64,000 bases of DNA, from the NCBI RefSeq assembly GCF_036785885.1, contig NC_092323.1:25366501-25430500 (forward strand). Reading direction: 5' to 3'. The translations under genes and the position numbers were made by a program. The DNA comes from Coffea arabica. Taxonomy: Eukaryota; Streptophyta; Magnoliopsida; Gentianales; Rubiaceae. Of the stretch, positions 11,553 through 24,111 are shown piece after piece. The notes under the pieces are model-generated. The model worked only from the letters and a program-made list of their open reading frames with translations, made no database searches and had not been told where the DNA came from. Numbering within the stretch: the stretch's first letter is position 1; every line of letters begins with the position of its first letter.

Positions 11553-13301
11553 ATATTAACCATATAGATAAAGAGGGAAAGCCCCCTGCCACCTAGGATG
11601 GTCGTCCGCCCATGTGCCAACTGGAGATTGGCTGGAGGTGATATGGCACTTGGTTGTCCTCCCTCTTGTATTTGTTTGAGGGCTTTTCTTCTTCTTTCCC
11701 CCGATAAACCAAAGGACGTCGTCTGTTCCTTCTTCTTTTTTTCTGTCTTTCAAAACGTAGCAGCATCAATCAATGTCAAGAGCTCTTGAAGACTGGTTCC
11801 TATACAAAACTCCATTTTGTCCTCTAGACAAAACTCCATTTTTTCCATGAGACCCAGAAGTCTCCCCTCAATTTCCGGCATTTGATTGTACTTGGGAGAG
11901 ATTGTAATCTCGATTGGAGGGTCCATATTTTTTTCTTCTTCTGAGGAGTGGGTGCTTAGAATTTGATGGACTATGGGCTCGAGATAGAAAATGGTTGGTA
12001 ATCTTCTTCCCCTTCCACTCCCGGTTCTCTCTCTTGTTCTTCTTCATCTTCCTCCCTCCCTCGAGTCTCTTTATGGGTCTCTTTTTTTGTTTGGCTACTC
12101 ACAAATTTTATTTTCTCCCCTTTATTTTCCCTTTTTTTTATGCATAGTTTCTTCCCTTTTTGTTGCCGTGACTTTCCTGTAATTTTTTTTGGGGTAACTC
12201 AAAAAATCTTCAACAGCCTCTAAGAAGAGGAAATATAAGGGTTTTGTGTTGAAGTTTTTCTTTTGGGTTCCATTTGGTTTGTTTCTCATCATTTCATCCT
12301 ATGCTGGTTTCTTTTTGCTCCTACTTGCTTGCTGTGTTTGCTGGTGATTTCAGACCCCAACAGCCTGAGAATAGGAGAGTTTTGCAGCGATTTCTCGAAA
12401 ATTACTAGGCTCAGGGATATGGTTGACGAAGAAGAGGATGAAAAAGAGAGATTGAAGAAGGCCTGAAATTCTAGGGCTTGTAGCGGCCAAAACTTGATAG
12501 GCATGTGGATTCCTAAAGCGCCTAATAATTTTTTCCCCACAATTCGAGAAAATTTTATACTATGATGGCTCTAAAAATACAGAGTTTTCAATCTGAATCT
12601 ATCAATTTTTTGTGCTCGCCCAGATTCTTCTCTCTCTCTCTCTCTCTCTCTCTGTATATATGGGTCTCTGTTGGTAATCAGTTTTTCCATCGCTGCCTTC
12701 TAGACCTGGTGATGAGATCTTCTCTGAAGGTTCTTTTTTATTTTTATTTGTTTTGATAATTTTTCCTTTTCTTGAAATTTCTTTAATTTTTTATTGGTTA
12801 TATTTTGATTTTTTTGTGGTTCGATTTTTAAATCTCAAATATCAAAAGTGCTTTACCCCATATTTTTATGACCATGGATCCTTTTAGTTTTAGTTTATCC
12901 TTACAATCATTAATGATCTAAGATTTTAGTTCCGAGGACTTGGACCATGGAGGGGTTTTGTCTTAGCTGTTTGGCATTCTCCATTTTCTTTCTCACCATG
13001 TAAATGGTCTCTCACTTTCTTAAACTTTGACTCTTTCAATGATGACCTGCACTTTCTTTGCAAAGTGACCTGTTGAATGCTCTGGATTACTATCATGGAA
13101 ATAAAATTTGCTGGTAATTTCTATTTATTTCATATATACTGAAGGCTCATCTTATTTATTTTTTTGCTTACCCCCTCCCCCCTCTTCTTTTCTATGTTAA
13201 TGAAAGTGTGACAATATGTAGGCTAGCCTTGTGGTTGTCTCCCTTTATTTTCCATGCAGGAAGTTCTGTCTATCCGCCCCTAATTTGATATCTCACCCCA
13301 G
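11553..13301. other. No recognisable gene
   Basis: I searched both strands for missing N-terminal exons of the DSE1-like gene that follows (WD40 start, GH and WD dipeptides) and saw none. A T-rich stretch and a (CT)n microsatellite are the only obvious structures; short ORFs near 11598, 12263 and 12562 lack family resemblance. Confidence 0.5.
12628..12653. repeat. (TC)n microsatellite
   Basis: About 13 TC dinucleotides in a row. Confidence 0.9.
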
Positions 13302-15151
13302 GAATGTGCATGGCGCTTCAAGCATTTTTATCTCTTGAATCACAGGGCTACCTAAATGTTTTGACCGGGTTTGTCTTCATTTAATTTGCTCATTTTTTTG
13401 TCTTGGGACTCAGCTTCTATTGCAATAGGGTGGAAAGGCTTATAGAATTGGGGGAAGGGCTTGTGCTCATGATGGCATGACAACAAATGATTGGGGAAAC
13501 CCATGAATGCTGTCTTTATCATTGGATATTTCCTGATGAGTGTGGTTCAGGTTTCCTTAAAGAATGATTTAACTGGTTGAAGCTGCTCCCACCTCTGTCG
13601 CTCATCTTAACTGATAAAAATCACCCAAACTTTTTTTGCATTCAGGTTACTACTCCTTACCAAAAATCTTAGCTTTTAGATATGAAGCAAGGTCACCATA
13701 TGAACAAGAAACTTTTGGTCAAAGCTTCATGGTTTTTTTTTTTGAAAAAAGACACATAAAGTACGGCCCCTTTATTGATATATAACATCCAGCCTTTTCT
13801 TTGTCATCCTTTGGTCTTGGAATTATGATTCTTGTCACAAAAATGGTACAATTGACAACCTTTTTCCCCCTAAAAAACCATGTCTCTATGACTGTTTGCT
13901 GCATTTTATCTGATTAAACGGCTTTATTATTTTTTGTGTTGCTGTGATTGGTAGATGCTTGATGTCACTGGAACAGTTGCTTAGAGTCTGCATAGAGCAG
14001 ATGTACCTTACATCTAATTGAAATTCTTGAACTATCAAATGAAGTTTATTGACTCCCTTTATATTTTCAATATTTTAGATATGAGGATGGTTCCATGGCT
14101 TGGTGGGATGTAAGGAATCCAGGGGTTCCAATGAATTCTGTTAAGTTTCATAAAGAACCAGGTATAGTGGTGCTGGCTCCATATACATCATGTTATTTGT
14201 TGATTGCAACTTCTCTCTCCCCAAGAAACCTAACAAAAAAAAAATTGAGATCTCGTTCCTTTTTTGCAGTTTTGAGCCTTTGTATTGATGCGGCATGCAG
14301 TGGTGGTATCTCTGGAGCTGTTGATGAAAAACTTGTGTTTTTCTCTTTGGATTATCAATTGGTGAATTCAGGCTTGATAAATTCTTATCCCTAGCATGTC
14401 AAGTGACTTTATTGCATGGCATTTTTACACTTTCAGCTAACAGGATGTGGCATGCTGCTGTTAGTCATTGCTGTCTTTGCCTTGCAAAAAAGAAATATAA
14501 GAGAAGATAAAAACATCATGTGCCATTTGTTGGCAGCTCCTCTATGGTGTTTTCATTTCTTGTTCTTGAAGTAAATTTGATGCTAATATACCTCAATCCA
14601 GCAATCTTTTCTTTTGCAATTGATGACTATTTAACATCAGAAGGTGCCTATTTTGAACTTTAATTTTCTTAGTGTGAGGGTTACTGTTTTCCTTAATTTT
14701 GCATTCTTGACTTCCAAGTGGTCTCATAATAGTCTCCTCCTCGTCTGGCAAATGCCAAGTGATCACGAGATGTTATGCTCGTTTGTAATGTGTTAGATGC
14801 ACCTTACTTAAAAACAAGTTCAGAACTTTCTGGTTTGCACCTTTGAAGGATTTAAATTGCAGTTGGTCTAAAAATGATGATTGAATTGTAGTTTGAACTT
14901 GAGCTGCATGTGATAGGCATCATTGACATGCAATATTTCTTTGAGCAGCGGCCAGCGGGCAGGAGGAAGAGACTTTTGGTCATTTTTAATGTCTTGAATT
15001 TCAAATTTCTAAGTTATTCATCTTTCTACTGGCTTGCGATATAGGGATCAGCACTGGTCAAGAAAGAAATTACATTGGAGCGACCTGGAATAGCAGGAAC
15101 ATCAATCCGGCCAGATGGCAAAATTGATGCATTTGCTGGCTGGGATCACCG
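13302..15151 (+). pseudogene. DSE1/TANMEI-like WD40 gene fragment, four middle exons
   Basis: Four exons splice in frame: 13302-13368 (MCMALQAFLSLESQGYLNVL), 14079-14161 ([15 protein letters not shown]), 14270-14361 ([16 protein letters not shown] and [10 protein letters not shown]) and 15045-15151 ([15 protein letters not shown] and AGWDHR). All borders are GT/AG, and the phases join exactly (GG/A, G/TT, 0, CG/). These residues match from memory the second half of plant DECREASED SIZE EXCLUSION LIMIT 1 (TANMEI), the GNB1L-like WD40 protein linked to plasmodesmata and embryo development. No stop interrupts the exons. The N-terminal WD repeats, about half the usual protein of roughly 390 residues, and the final exon after WDHR are absent from the flanks. 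I infer a truncated DNA-level duplicate; a gene with very distant outer exons is the alternative. Confidence 0.72.
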
Positions 15152-18100
15152 GTTAGTCACTCTTGGACTTTTTTTGTGAGCCGTCCTGTTCAGAAAAATC
15201 ATCTTTATTTTTTTCATATGGTAGCTCATCAGTAATTCATGTAATTTTTGTGAATATTAACATATATATTTGTGATATCAATTCAATTGTGAATATTAAC
15301 ATCAATGTTGGGCCATTGAAATTATAATTTTACCCTTATTGCTCCCCAAATTTTACAAATTCTATTATAAAGGATCTTTCTTTTGAATGCCCTGTGAGTG
15401 TAAAATAGATTCCACCGTACCTGTACAAGCCTGACAAAGAACAATTTTCTGCTCCGTTTTTGATTGAGAAGCCTGTTGAAATTTTGTTCGTACAATAAGC
15501 GGACGAACGTCCATGTATTGCTCGTCGGATCTTGGAGATTTCTATATTATGATTGCTGGTATTTGTGCTGCTATTGCTTTTCGCTTTTTGCTCTTTTGTT
15601 ATTGGTTTGTTGTTTTTCCACCAGTTATCCAGTCAGACTGCAGAAGAACAGAGCAGGTATCTCCAAGAAAAACTTCTCCCCCATCTTCTTCTTCATAGGC
15701 TTTTCTTCCTCTTGATCATCCGCATCTTCGTTCCCCGCCTTTTTTTCATTTTTTTTTTGTGCAAATGTTGATTTAACAAACAAGATTGCTTCCACCTATT
15801 ATTCTATGGATCTTGATCTTTTTGGGAACTTTCATATTAACGTATGCTTGAACTATTATACACTTTGCAAGGATGAAACCAATAAAAAGCAAATGAAGTT
15901 CAAAGGAGTTATCTGAGGTGAAAATTTCCTTCTTTTTTTTCCATGTTGTGCCTAATTTCCATTTTTTCCTTTCTCAGCTATATATGAAATTTATTTTTTT
16001 GTGCTGACAGCTGCCACCGAGATGAAAAGGGGAAATAATTGCTAAGAGAGCCTTTAGGTAGATTTTGCTTTTCTTTATATGTTAATTTCTTTTTAGATCA
16101 GTTTTTATTCTTTTGATTTTATCTGGTAGTTATTGAATATTTTCTTTCTTTTTTTTCAGGTTTTTTGGTTGTACAAGCGCTTGCTTCATGGTAACTGGTA
16201 AGTATACAGAGGAATTAGTGTCTTCTATTTATTTTCTTCCTTTCCGTTTCTTTCTTGACTACTCACACCGTTGTTTAGAGTGGTTTTTTGAAATGTCATT
16301 TTCTCATATCTTGCCTAATGGAGTTTTTCTTTGATGTCTGAGGTTTTGTGTGGTTAGAAATTTAGGATCTGATACGTACATAATTGTTTATCTCCATAGT
16401 GCTCAAAGGTCCATGTGTTTTAGTGATTACTAAGGTTCCAAGAATTTGATATTTTTCTCCCTTTTTTCTGCTTTTGGAGTTTAGTTGTTTAAGTATTTGT
16501 CTCGTTCACATTGCTAATTCGCTATTGTCCTCTAAAAAAAAAAAATTCACAGTAGCCAAGAGGTATCCCCTCGAATTCTGGTTTTGGGCTTTGGATTGTA
16601 GAGTGTTACCCGTCATCTAATGCTGAATATGTTGCATGTATGGTCTTAGTTTCTGTACTTAGTGATGTGCCTGCTGAATTTGTAGTTTCCAAAGCTGTGT
16701 CATGTAAGTTGTAAGCTTGTTTAAATTGATTTAATAGCTCTATTCTTCTCACAAGTCACTGGAATTATAAGCATTAAGAATAACTTTAGCATGAGGCAAT
16801 TGGTGCATGCATGGATGATTTCCTATTTCAGTTTTGTCTTTGTGTTCCCATACTAATGGTGCTGTTATATTCATCATCATTGGCTTTTTTTTTTTTGCTC
16901 TGCAGGTTCTGCTCTTGGTTCGGTGAATTTCTAGGTACTTTTCCTGTAGGTCCTGTAGTTAGTTTTTTTTAACCCTTTCTTTTTTTTTTTGGGTGTTTTT
17001 GTACTAATGATACAGCTTAGTTGATACACATAGTTTTCACAGTAAATGCTAGAAGTACTGAAAATATCTATCTCATTCCACTAAAACTACACAACATTTG
17101 CCTGGTGGTTAACTTTCTCAGCCACCAGATCTACGCATGACTTTTAAAAGGAAAGCATTAGCATTAGCTCACTTTGCAATAGTACTTCAGTTCTTTAGTC
17201 TTGATTGTTCCCTTCTAATAGACTCCAGGAATCACCAAAAGCTGAATTCACTCAAGGTCATTGTTTCATCCTTTTTTTTTAAGGTCTTTTCATCTTTCTA
17301 TCTATAGAGTCCTTTAAGTTCTTTAAGATAACAATGGTCAAAGTTAAAATGAACTACAAATGATAGAGAAACTAGGATATTTAAGCACTCAGAGGCACCA
17401 CCTATTTCTTTATATCTGACTTTTTCCTCTTCTTCTTATGCTTCTTTGACACAGAGATCTTAACCTTCTCTTCAGCTAACTCCTATCCATGTGTACAAGA
17501 AGTTAGGAAGCTGATTCTAGCAGTGATAAAATTCAATTTTCCTGGCATGTTCTTTATGGGAAATCACTTGTGTGAATGCAACTATAGATTACCTCATAAT
17601 CACCAAAAGAATCAGCTCTTCAAAGCACAAAGCCATCTGCTGCAGGTTGGCCTAAACTTTCTTATGTTGACATCTCACAAAATACATTTTTAATAGAACA
17701 AACAAGTTGTCCTAGCATTTTCCATGTATTCGTTCATTCGTTTTCAATGCACTCTCTGAGGCATGCTAAATAACTCGATCTCACATTTTTAGTATACTAT
17801 CTAACTCCCTCTGAAGCAGACTTCAAGATTAACTAGATAACCAAACAGATAGAAAGCATCCCTGGTTCATTATACTGCAATCGCTTCTTCCTTGAATGAG
17901 TAGTGTATTTCCTAGCACTTACTAAGAAAGACTTCTAAATGAACTCCACAAGTAAATGGATGAAGCATATCTTTGCCTCACATAGAGAACTAGCAAGAAA
18001 GGTAATGAGCTGCTAGAGAATGGTTGTCCTCGTAGGTGGCGCTCACATGACTTCTTAAGTTCTTATGTTCCAATTTGACATTATATTTTCTTTTGCGAGA

Positions 18101-18712
18101 AAATAGTTGTCCTTTGCTTTAGGAAGTGTGATGCATGTCTTTATCTCTATCTTTAACAGTACACTTAGAATCCTTTATCATACGGTCTACTATGAGAGAT
18201 AGGTAACCAACTATTTCACACTTTTGGCTTTGTTTTCTTAGTTTTGTATGAATAAGTTTGATTATGCCTACAATTTGCTGCTTACTTTAGTAAGATGTTT
18301 GGCGTGCTAAGTAAATAAGTTTCTTAATCATTGACTTTAAAAATTTGGTTGCTGAAATAAGCACAAAAATCAGGATGAGAAAATTTCAATGCAGATTTAA
18401 TAGAAATTAGGGAACTTAAGTGGTGTGCCACTTTTGTTGTTTCATTAGAGCACAAGGACTTGACAATTTAGAAAGTGGTTTAACTAATTAAATGGCTGAA
18501 ATGGTTTAAAAAAATGTCTTTTTCAGAAAGGTGAAACATATTTAAATTGTAACACTAAACAAGTTGTCATTTTCTTTTTTATTGATTTTTTTTATACAGT
18601 ATATATTATACAAAAAATTTATTTGTCTCTCTTCTTTTCTCGAATTCAAGTAAGAACTTATATACAACTCATAAGTAATGACAAAAGGGTGCAGAATATT
18701 GGCTGATTAATA
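15152..18712. other. No recognisable gene; expected last WD40 exon absent
   Basis: T-rich DNA with many intron-like pyrimidine tracts. Two short segments, near 16161-16197 and 16907-16934, are flanked by AG and GT like small exons, but their joined translation is short and unrecognised. The WD40 C-terminus expected after 15151 (YNYRKG..., LWE) was not found. Confidence 0.45.
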
Positions 18713-18717
18713 TCTTG

Positions 18718-19933
18718 TGTTATTCTTGGTTTTGATGATCACAAAGTACTTTGAAATGTTTATCTAACTCTCTTCAAATACAAGTGTTTTTTGCCTATCA
18801 AAGAATCAGGTACGAATATGTCAAGAAATGAAAATCAACCAAAAGAAGAAGCAAAAACAGGACACTCATGTCGGACGTCCGAAGGAATCTGTCGGACGTC
18901 CGAAAGGATGAAGAACATTAAGAAGAAGATTCTGTCGGACGCTCGTGAGGAAGCATCGGACGTCCGGATGGATCGGACGTACTCCTCGGACGCACATCGA
19001 ACGTGTCGGACGTCCTAAAAATTCCACAAAGTGTTGATGACTCTCTGCCAAGATTCTGTCGGACGCTCGTGAGGAAGCATCGGACGTCCGGATGGATCGG
19101 ACGCACTCCTCGGACGCACATCGATCGCATCGGACGTCCTAAAAATTCCACGAAGCTTTGGTAACTCTCTGGACGACGTTCGGACACAGAAGCTCGGACG
19201 ATAAAATCCCATCGGACGTCCGAACAACAACTTGACTGTTTTTCGGACGATGGGATCGGACGATGGGATCGGACGATGACTAATCTTTCGGACGTCCGAC
19301 AGCCCCAACGGCTAGCTGACTCTTCATCTGCCTTCTATCCGTTGGAAGCATTAATGAAGCCCATTCTTGGTTACCTTTAAATACAAACGATTCTGAATCA
19401 GTGAGGGACTTTTGCACACTTTGTTTACAAGATCTCAAGAGATATTTTAGCTAGAAAATAGTCTCCAAAGCTAGATTTGTTCTCCAAGTGGTGTGAATTT
19501 CTTGTGAGCATTTCTCTTGTGGTTGAAAGTTTCATTAGTGTAGCTTTGTTGAGGGTTATCTGAGTGTTTGTAAAACTTCTTAGCTTGACTAAGTGAGGCT
19601 TAGGGCAAGGAGGAAGTGCTCCCTCCATTGTACATCTAGTTGATCATCTTCATCAAAGAGAAGTTGCTCAACCTAGTGATTGGTCTTCAAGTTTGAGGAA
19701 AGCTTGGTAGACAATCGGTTTGATATTCTATCTTATTACTTTTGTTTAATAAAATTCTCATTGCTTATCTATACTTGTTTTTCTAATCAATATTGCTCTC
19801 TTCTTCTAATCTATTTGGTTGATCATTACTAGAAAAGAAGGTAAATTTTTATTAAAGAAAAATTGCATAAATTTGATTAAGATTTTAATCAACCTAATTC
19901 ACCCCCCCTCTTAGGTTGTCTTTGGGCCTTACA
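18718..19933. mobile_element. Solo LTR (1216 bp) with 5-bp TSD
   Basis: It starts TGTTATTCTTGG and ends GGGCCTTACA, flanked by TCTTG at 18713-18717 and 19934-19938. The start (ttttgatgatcacaaagtac) and the end with 'attcaccccccctcttagg' resemble LTRs of large plant copia elements; that class is inferred from memory. No internal retroelement domains are present, so this is a solo LTR. Its GC-rich core carries the CGGACGTCCG array and a 124-bp tandem duplication. Confidence 0.85.
18928..19175. repeat. 124-bp tandem duplication inside the solo LTR
   Basis: Two units start with 'gattctgtcggacgctcg' at 18928 and 19052. They differ at a few positions, mainly in the last third. Each contains CGGACGTCCG and CGGACGTCCT. 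Confidence 0.9.
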
Positions 19934-19938
19934 TCTTG

Positions 19939-21050
19939 TCCTTTCTTGGGAGTACAAGTGGGAATGCAAACTTTGGTTTAAATCCATTTGACAAGTGTGT
20001 AGTTTCAAAGCTGTAAACATGAGAATTTTCATACTTAGACTAACTCAGCCAAATAAATAGTTGTGCATTTGCTTGGCGACTTTAAGTGTAGAGATGTTTT
20101 ATTACATTTGATGAAGCAAGAGTATGAAGCCTCCTTGCTCAGTTCTTACTTTATGTTATTTAAATAGTCAAAATTAGTTCAAAAAATAATAATATTGCAA
20201 GTCTTCTATTCTATAAGTTCCTATTTTCTTTTCTTGATGTCTCTACCTTTTATGAATTCCAAAGAAATTGAACGTCTTTAGTCTTTTGGTGACTTCAAAA
20301 ACAATTTTGAATAAGTTTCAACTGATGTAGGAAAACAAGATTATAGTGATAAAATTTGTTGGGTCGGTGGATGAATATTTTGGCCTCAAATGCCATTTTG
20401 AAAGGTGTTAATATCTTTCTTTGTTGTTATCATGCGCCCAAAATATTTCCATTGTATATCTATTTCATTTGTTTTATCAGATCTCATTTGCTACGTCGAT
20501 AAGGTTCTAAACCTGAGATAATGACTTGTTTATCTTATCACAGACTGGAAGTATATGCGGCTCTCCACTCCCGATTGTGTCGAGTCTTGTGTTGAGTATT
20601 GTGTCTAGTCTTCATGGGTGTTCGTAGTTGAGAGAAAAGGGCATTTCATAGCCTTTTTGTATTTTTACAATTTATACCTTTTGGAACATTATGAATATTG
20701 TACGCTTTCTATTGATAAAATCTGGTGGAGAAAGAAATCCAGCAAGTCCTGTAACTTACAATTATGCTTTTTTGTTTTATTCCTAGATAAGAGTCCCATT
20801 TTCTCAAGTTTGCGAACATGGATGCACTTCACAGTTACAATATCATCGGAAATTACTTTTGCAAATTGCTTTATCAACTTTTGAATGGATAAATATAATA
20901 CAGCTTTATCTAATTTTGAATGGATGAATACAATATTTATGATTTAGCATAGTATAATTTGCAACAATTATGTATTATATATAACTGGAAAAACCTAAAT
21001 AATTGGGCAAACTTAAAGTTCAATTATGTATCATACATGCCTGAGCAAAC
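19939..21050. other. No recognisable gene
   Basis: AT-rich sequence. The overlapping ORFs near 20618-20884 on both strands lack domain resemblance and have no supporting splice or codon signal. Confidence 0.45.
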
Positions 21051-21580
21051 GTGAAAATTTCCACCGCGCGACTCCTCCTAGTCTTGTCAAAAACATAATC
21101 GCTACTGTAGCAGAATTCATGCTTGTTGGACCTAACCTCCCTCGTCCTAACAACAAGAAGGAAATTGTCTTGGATTGGATCCTTCCCTATTGAATTTTTT
21201 CAAACTCAATACTGATGGTTCATTAGTGGGTAACCCGAGCCTTGCTGGAGTAAGGGCCGTTATTAGAGAGCATCAAGGGAATTGGGTAGCTGGTTTTAGC
21301 CAAAAAAATTGAGTTGGGCCAGTAACTTAATAGTTGATTTTTGGGTCTTAAGAGATGGATTAGAACTGGCAACCTCTCTTAATATCTCCAAGTTTGATGA
21401 TGAACTTGATGCTCTAATTGTTATTGATCTACTAACTAAGAAGACTAACCCCAATCATGTTCATTCCCAATTATTGGATAATTGCAAGATGTTGCTAGAC
21501 TCATTCCAAGAAACTACCATTAAACGTGTCGCAAGGGAAGACAATTAGTGTGTAGATAGCATTACTAAGATCGGAGTTGA

Positions 21581-22475
21581 TCTCTAATACATATATATAT
21601 AAAAGCAACTATTTTAATCGCAGTGTTTCTCATTTCTATGTGATATGCCTAATTGAAGAGAATTAAGAGGTTATAGGTCACTTGAGTTTTACCTGTACTG
21701 AACCCTATTTCAATTATATTATATGTTAAAAATTATTTCTAATTTTAAAATAACTTAAAAAAATAATTAATTTTATCTTAACGATATCTGCTTTCTATCA
21801 AATTATTACAATGATTATATTATATGTTTAAAAATTATCTTTAATTTTAAAATAACATTAAAAAATAACTAATCTTATCTTAATGATATCTGCTTTCTAC
21901 CAAATTATTAAATAAAAGTATAGTAAAACCTCTTTAAATCACAATTATTGAAATCTTACACATCCCATAAATTACTTCCTTTCTCACTATATCATTGATT
22001 AGTATTCAAATTGTTCACCATCTCTTCTTAATTTTGAATTAACTTAATGTAAAAAAGAGAATTAACTATTACACCGATAGATTTACCAATATTATTGGAA
22101 ATTGAATATTTATTGATGAAGAAAAATGGATTAATGGATCTTTTTCTACTTAATTAAGTATGAATATATAATTTTAGATTTATGGTCATTATAAAAATTT
22201 AAATTATCTAAAAGAATATTTATAAAAAAGAATATCTACCAAGTTTTGGATATGGGATACATTATTTGATGTATACTCTCATATTATAGTGAAAGTATGT
22301 AAACAAAATTTTAAAAATTAGTAAATAATTGAACATTTAAAATACATTAATTTTTTAAAATTAATATGAACGAACATGTAGAACTGTTGTTAATTTTTAT
22401 TTTTTAAATTATTTATATTTGTATAAATTCACAATAAATAAAAAAAACCGTGCTAAGGCACGGGTAAAATTCTAG
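21581..22475 (+). mobile_element. Non-autonomous Helitron
   Basis: The 3' end shows the classic Helitron signature: hairpin CCGTGC-TAAG-GCACGG at 22448-22463, then a short spacer and terminal CTAG at 22472-22475. The next base is T. The 5' end begins TC after an A, at 21581 (21583 is also possible). This gives insertion between A and T without target duplication, into a LINE tail. At about 895 bp it holds no Rep/helicase. Inside is a roughly 101-bp tandem duplication (from 21713 and 21814). Confidence 0.78.
21713..21912. repeat. About 101-bp tandem duplication within the Helitron
   Basis: Two units share 'attatattatatgtt' at the start and 'gatatctgctttcta' near the end, at 21713 and 21814, with several substitutions. 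Confidence 0.8.
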
Positions 22476-22630
22476 TATATTAGAACCTTTTTGTTTTGTT
22501 CAATTCTATACCCTGTACTGTTTGTAATATATTAGAAATTGACTCTAAGGGCCTACAGCTGAGTCGTATTTCATCTAACTCTTAAGTTTTATTAATGCAA
22601 TCTATTCTTTCACACACCAACAAAAAAAAA

Positions 22631-23598
22631 TGTCTATTATTTTGTACAGTTATTTTCCAAATTTTCAATTAGTTTTGATTTTCTCTTTTATGCAACCCTT
22701 ATAAGATATAGGCTTATAGAATTTTGTTCATGTAATGTTTTTTATTTACTTTTTCTATTTTATGTTCCTATTCCATAATGTGATGAGAGTTAAGAGTGTG
22801 TAATTTCTTGATTTTTCAAATTCAAATATGAGAATTGATCATTTTTCATATTATTTTTATGCATCATACATGTTTTTATGTATTTAGATGTTGCTATGTT
22901 AATTAAGTGCATGTTAGTTGTATTTAGCTTGAATTAACTCATATTATTATTCTTAAAATTGGAAGAATGAGATTCATTTTGCAATTGGTTTTGTAGGATA
23001 TAGAGAGGTTGCAATCGGTTTTGTAGGACGTGGAGATGTGCTTAAGGATACAATTTCAACATTCCTTCCTCGTAAACGTACCTCCCAAATTCATTTATTT
23101 GATTTCAAAAGATCTAGAATTGTCTAGTTAAAGGGTTTTAATTTTGTATTATGAAAAATCGAAAAATATATATTTTTTCTTTATAGATGATTCGATACAG
23201 CAAAACTCAATATCAAACAATGGTTCCTATTTTTTTTTCAAAAATCCTATTCCCTAGATTTTTAGTGGGCCCAAACCTATTGCACTGCTTAGTCCCATTT
23301 TAGGCCATCTCTCATTTTTCTTTCCTTTATATTCCTTATTCTAATTTTGAAAAACTCAAAAATCATTTTAAACTCAGTTTTTAGTTTTTATTTTTTTAGT
23401 AAAGAATTAGGCATGATAGAGATGCACTGAAAAAATGGAAGGGAAACAATGGATAATATTCGACCAGTCTAGATTTTTTACAGTTGGAAAAAATAAAAAA
23501 AATAAAAAAAATAACAATATTGTTGGACTATTTTTTAAATAGAATTTTTTTTGCAAGAAGTTTATTTTTTTATTTATCAAACAAATAACAATTAAGTA
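22631..23598. other. No recognisable gene
   Basis: AT-rich. A small direct repeat of 'gcaatcggttttgtaggay' lies near 22982-23026. The reverse ORF near 23407-23616 is low complexity. Confidence 0.5.
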
Positions 23599-23603
23599 AT
23601 AAT

Positions 23604-23953
23604 TGTTATGAAACAACTAAAATGTGGATGTCCCTTTGTATTCCCAAGAGGATTAATTCATGTTTTATGGCTATATTATGTATAGAAGTTACAATCCATA
23701 AATCTATTCATGTAGTGGAGAAACCGTTTCATAGGTTTCTTCATATTATTGTAGTAGTGGGTGTTTAATAGAATTGATGTACCTTTAATCTTGTAGTACC
23801 TATATATAGAGGTACATTGACACCTTTTGAGATGACTTTTGTATCTTATTGGAATAGAAGAATACCACTCTCTATTTTCCTACTTCTTTCTCTACTTCTT
23901 TCTCCAATATTTCACTTGATATTATAGTAGTTTATCTTATTAGTTTTATAAGA
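23604..23953 (+). repeat. 5' LTR of the copia element
   Basis: 350 bp, from TGTTATGAAAC to TTTTATAAGA. It matches 28876-29225 with about four transition differences. The inner boundary is where the two copies diverge (cgttatc versus ataatg). Confidence 0.95.
23801..23809 (+). promoter_or_regulatory. Probable LTR TATA box
   Basis: TATATATAG in the 5' LTR; the same word is in the 3' LTR near 29072. Its position, about 150 bp before the LTR end, fits a U3/R promoter. Confidence 0.6.
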
Positions 23954-23971
23954 CGTTATCAGCACGAAATC
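23954..23971 (+). other. Primer-binding region
   Basis: CGTTATCAGCACGAAATC directly follows the 5' LTR. 'TTATCAGCACGA' is a familiar post-LTR motif in plant copia elements, where the tRNA primer anneals; the exact tRNA was not determined. Confidence 0.6.
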
Positions 23972-24111
23972 TCTACTTTTGAGCAAAAGGTGAAAACGGA
24001 GGCTCTACCTTGAACAAAGGTGAAGCACAAGATTTTGTTGAAATTCTGCCCATATTTCTTCAAGAAAATTCTGAGGTAAATTTCTAACTCAAAAACTTAT
24101 TTCAATTTCTT

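Larger units (their letters stand above)
21051..22630 (+). mobile_element. LINE 3' fragment with RNase H and poly-A, interrupted by a Helitron
   Basis: The forward reading shows a plant LINE RNase H (RVT_3 type): FKLNTDGSLVGNPSLAGV near 21200, LRDGLELATSLNI near 21350, and HSQLLDNCKMLLDSFQ plus KRVAREDN near 21460-21540. At least two frameshifts break it. The reading stops at about 21580, where the Helitron starts, and resumes after 22475 with a plausible 3' tail ending in a poly-A run at 22620-22630. A 5'-truncated copy with poly-A is typical of LINEs. Confidence 0.7.

Noticed and set aside
15464..15771. Overlapping forward ORFs with hydrophobic Leu/Phe runs
   Set aside because: They come from T-rich intron-like DNA; a transmembrane look is expected from poly-T.
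18791..19308. Forward and reverse ORFs with repeated RTSE/VRPR words
   Set aside because: They are translations of the CGGACGTCCG palindrome array in a solo LTR; periodic peptide repeats follow from the DNA repeat.
18870..19310. CRISPR-like array
   Set aside because: Repeats are irregularly spaced 10-bp palindromes in plant LTR DNA without spacers of even length or cas genes.
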